The notes beneath the pieces were generated by a model. The model worked only from the letters and a program-made list of their open reading frames with translations. It was not told the DNA's origin and searched no databases. Below, in pieces: positions 30,562 through 31,924 of a stretch of DNA of 31,924 nucleotides. Position 1 is the first letter of the stretch. Each line of letters starts with the position of its first letter. The DNA lies in contig CAJUDH010000012.1 of assembly GCA_910584845.1 (NCBI GenBank), positions 1 to 31,924 of the forward strand, read 5' to 3'. The position numbers and the translations under genes are program-made. This stretch comes from an uncultured Lachnospiraceae bacterium (GTDB lineage: Bacteria > Bacillota > Clostridia > Lachnospirales > Lachnospiraceae).

Positions 30562-31492
30562 GCCGTTCTTCTTTATGCCCTTCCCCGGTTGACCGTTCTT
30601 CCTCCGGGGCTTTCGTCACCAATACCGTGTGGATCATTTTATTCTCCACTTTTACAACGGAAAAACGCATCCCCCGGTAACAGACCGTAGGCCGCTCCCC
30701 CTCCTGGGGGATCCGGTCCAGCCGAGAGATAAGCAGGCCGTTGACAGTATCATAATTGTTCAAATCCTCTTCGGGGAAACGGATCCCCAAGGCATCCTGG
30801 GCTTCACCCAAAGGGGTCATGCCGCTCATAGTCAAATCCCCGTTCTCCTGGCGGACAATAAATTTTTCTTCCACGTCATACTCATCCAGGATGTTTCCTA
30901 CGATCTCTTCCAGGATGTCTTCCATGGTGACTAAGCCGGCGGTCTGACCGTACTCGTCAATCACGATTTCCATATGGATTTTTTGTGACTGCATCTCCCG
31001 GAACAGGGAATCCAAATTCCGGGTTTCCGGAATGAAATGGGCCTCCCGCAGCACTCCCGGGACTTTCGCTATGGCCAGCTCCGCTTCCCGGGGGTTTTCC
31101 GCATGCACCAGGGCGTCACGCATATGTATTGTGCCGATAATGTCGTCCAAGTCTTCACCGTATACCGGATAACGGGTATTATTCCCCTCCTGCAGCATAA
31201 ACCGCGCCGCTTCCTTTAGCGTCATTCCTCCGCTTAAAGCTACCATATGCCTTCGGTGGACCATCACATCCCCTGCTTCTTTTTCGTCCAGTTCAAAAAT
31301 ATTCCGGATCATTTTGGCCTCGCTGGATTCCAAAACCCCCTGCTCATGGCCCTCATCCACCATAGTTTTAATATCTTCTTCCGTCACATTGTCCCGCCTG
31401 GATTTCCAATACCAAAAGGCCATGCCCCCCAGGAACGCAAGCAAAGCAAAAACCCCAAACATAACCCATAGAAACGAATAGCCATCGTCCAT
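30545..31492 (-). CDS. CorC/HlyC-type CBS domain protein, single transmembrane helix
   Basis: The 315-residue protein starts with one transmembrane helix (LWVMFGVFALLAFLGGMAFW) instead of the four-helix DUF21/CNNM domain of full-length relatives. A CBS pair follows (about 75-200), with AGDVMVHRRHMVALSGGMTL and VIDEYGQTAGLVTMEDILEE. The C-terminal CorC_HlyC domain has YDTVNGLLISRLDRIPQEG, and the tail is charged. Related proteins act in Mg2+ or Co2+ homeostasis and resistance. ATG 31492 is chosen; AAGGAG lies 13 bases upstream. It is likely a membrane-anchored regulator rather than a transporter itself. Confidence 0.9.
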   Translation of the reverse strand: MDDGYSFLWVMFGVFALLAFLGGMAFWYWKSRRDNVTEEDIKTMVDEGHEQGVLESSEAKMIRNIFELDEKEAGDVMVHRRHMVALSGGMTLKEAARFMLQEGNNTRYPVYGEDLDDIIGTIHMRDALVHAENPREAELAIAKVPGVLREAHFIPETRNLDSLFREMQSQKIHMEIVIDEYGQTAGLVTMEDILEEIVGNILDEYDVEEKFIVRQENGDLTMSGMTPLGEAQDALGIRFPEEDLNNYDTVNGLLISRLDRIPQEGERPTVCYRGMRFSVVKVENKMIHTVLVTKAPEEERSTGEGHKEERQKEDA

Positions 31493-31653
31493 TTCTCTGT
31501 AAAAACTCCTTATCTCATCGTTTTCTTAATATTATCCGGCTGCCGGGCCGCCCCTTCCTCCCCGGCGCTACGCCCTTTTGGCCTATACTTCCACATTGTA
31601 CTAGATTTCCCGGGTTTCGTCAACTTTTTATCCTGTTTTTTCCCATACCGGGA

Positions 31654-31681
31654 ACTTGGAAAAACCTACTGACATACAGTA
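31654..31681 (+). promoter_or_regulatory. Possible sigma-E/sigma-K (mother-cell) promoter
   Basis: CATACAGTA (31673-31681) matches the -10 consensus of sigma-K (CATAnnnTA) and sigma-E (CATACAnT) exactly. An AC pair at 31654-31655, 17 bases upstream, fits the short sigma-K -35. The start codon is 25 bases downstream. The match also lies in a CTACTG/CAGTAG dyad (31666-31682), so an operator is another reading. The rest of the 31493-31653 gap shows nothing clear. Confidence 0.4.
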
Positions 31682-31706
31682 GATTAAAAAAGCACAGAGG
31701 CATTTT

Positions 31707-31924
31707 ATGGCTGAAAGCGATACCCATTACAATGGAACCTTTGACAGGAGCAGCCTTGCGTCCAGGCACTTTAATAACAATGCAGAACCAGTGATCCCAC
31801 TTCCCAACCCCGGGGAAGGCGGGCCTGTGTACCCTGGCAACGGCAACGGCGACGCGGTAATCCCGCTTCCCAACCCCGGGGAAGGCGGGCCCGTGTACCC
31901 TGGCAACGGCAACGGCGACGCGGT
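31707..31924 (+). CDS. PLPNPGEGG repeat protein, truncated by window edge
   Basis: ATG 31707 follows AGAGG by 6 bases and opens a frame that runs off the right edge. It begins MAESDTHYNGTFDRSSLASR and, after HFNNNAEP, enters a 22-residue repeat with core PLPNPGEGGPVYPG and NGNGDA linker. Two full copies are visible and more may follow. The protein is low in charge and rich in Pro, Gly and Asn, with no signal peptide, which would fit a spore-coat, exosporium or other surface structural protein. The sporulation-type promoter upstream agrees with that, but the function is inference. Confidence 0.75.
   Translation, partial: MAESDTHYNGTFDRSSLASRHFNNNAEPVIPLPNPGEGGPVYPGNGNGDAVIPLPNPGEGGPVYPGNGNGDA
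31791..31922 (+). repeat. Two tandem 66-base coding repeats
   Basis: Units 31791-31856 and 31857-31922 differ at about three positions. They encode the PLPNPGEGG repeat and continue to the window edge. The high DNA identity suggests recent expansion or recombination-maintained copy number. Confidence 0.9.

Noticed and set aside
31727..31912. Minus-strand repeat frame with PLPGYTGPPSPG units
   Set aside because: It is the antisense reading of the PLPNPGEGG repeat gene, whose plus-strand frame has a ribosome site and a promoter.
31791..31922. Tandem repeats as a possible CRISPR array
   Set aside because: The repeats are 66 bases, directly joined with no spacers, and keep a reading frame.

Overview
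The window looks like chromosomal DNA of a spore-forming clostridial bacterium, most likely Lachnospiraceae. The evidence is the gene order proB-DUF896-5-FCL-proA-miaB and rpsU-yqfC-yqfD-phoH-ybeY, the sporulation-linked yqfC/yqfD pair, strong AGGAGG-type ribosome binding sites, and frequent GTG/TTG starts. No rRNA, tRNA or CRISPR array was seen.

Region 1 (1 to about 6580) is the right end of an integrated element, a prophage or integrative element. It holds a truncated unknown gene, a C5-cytosine DNA methyltransferase, several small phage-like genes, a divergent pair of HTH regulators with shared palindromic operators, a structured leader, a large serine recombinase, and one small gene next to the attachment site. 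The element has cut the host gene miaB after codon 56. The 5' piece of miaB survives at 6563-6748; the other end of the element and the 3' part of miaB lie left of the window.

Region 2 (6600-21690) is a core chromosomal segment transcribed leftward. In transcription order it holds a small membrane protein and alaS, then rpsU, yqfC, yqfD, phoH, ybeY and a DUF3048 lipoprotein. A BofC-like protein, two FAD-dependent oxidoreductases, proB, DUF896, 5-formyltetrahydrofolate cyclo-ligase, proA and the broken miaB follow. Many of these genes overlap by 4 to 26 bases and are probably translationally coupled. The intergenic gaps hold direct repeats, perfect palindromes and a possible structured leader before proA.

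Region 3 (21729-24175) is a rightward two-gene unit: a membrane protein with two DUF1538 repeats, then a cytosolic protein with two P-II-like domains. A strong bidirectional terminator closes it.

Region 4 (24215-31492) is leftward again. It holds a hybrid histidine kinase with two receiver domains, a lipoprotein fusing a solute-binding protein to a 5'-nucleotidase C-terminal-like domain (probable sensor partner of the kinase), a MATE transporter and a CorC-type CBS protein. At the right edge a rightward gene starts that encodes 22-residue PLPNPGEGG-type repeats, preceded by a match to the sporulation sigma-E/sigma-K -10 consensus.

The most interesting items are the miaB-splitting element, the duplicated DUF1538 / duplicated P-II pair, the nucleotidase-domain sensor lipoprotein with its hybrid kinase, and the repeat protein with a sporulation-type promoter.
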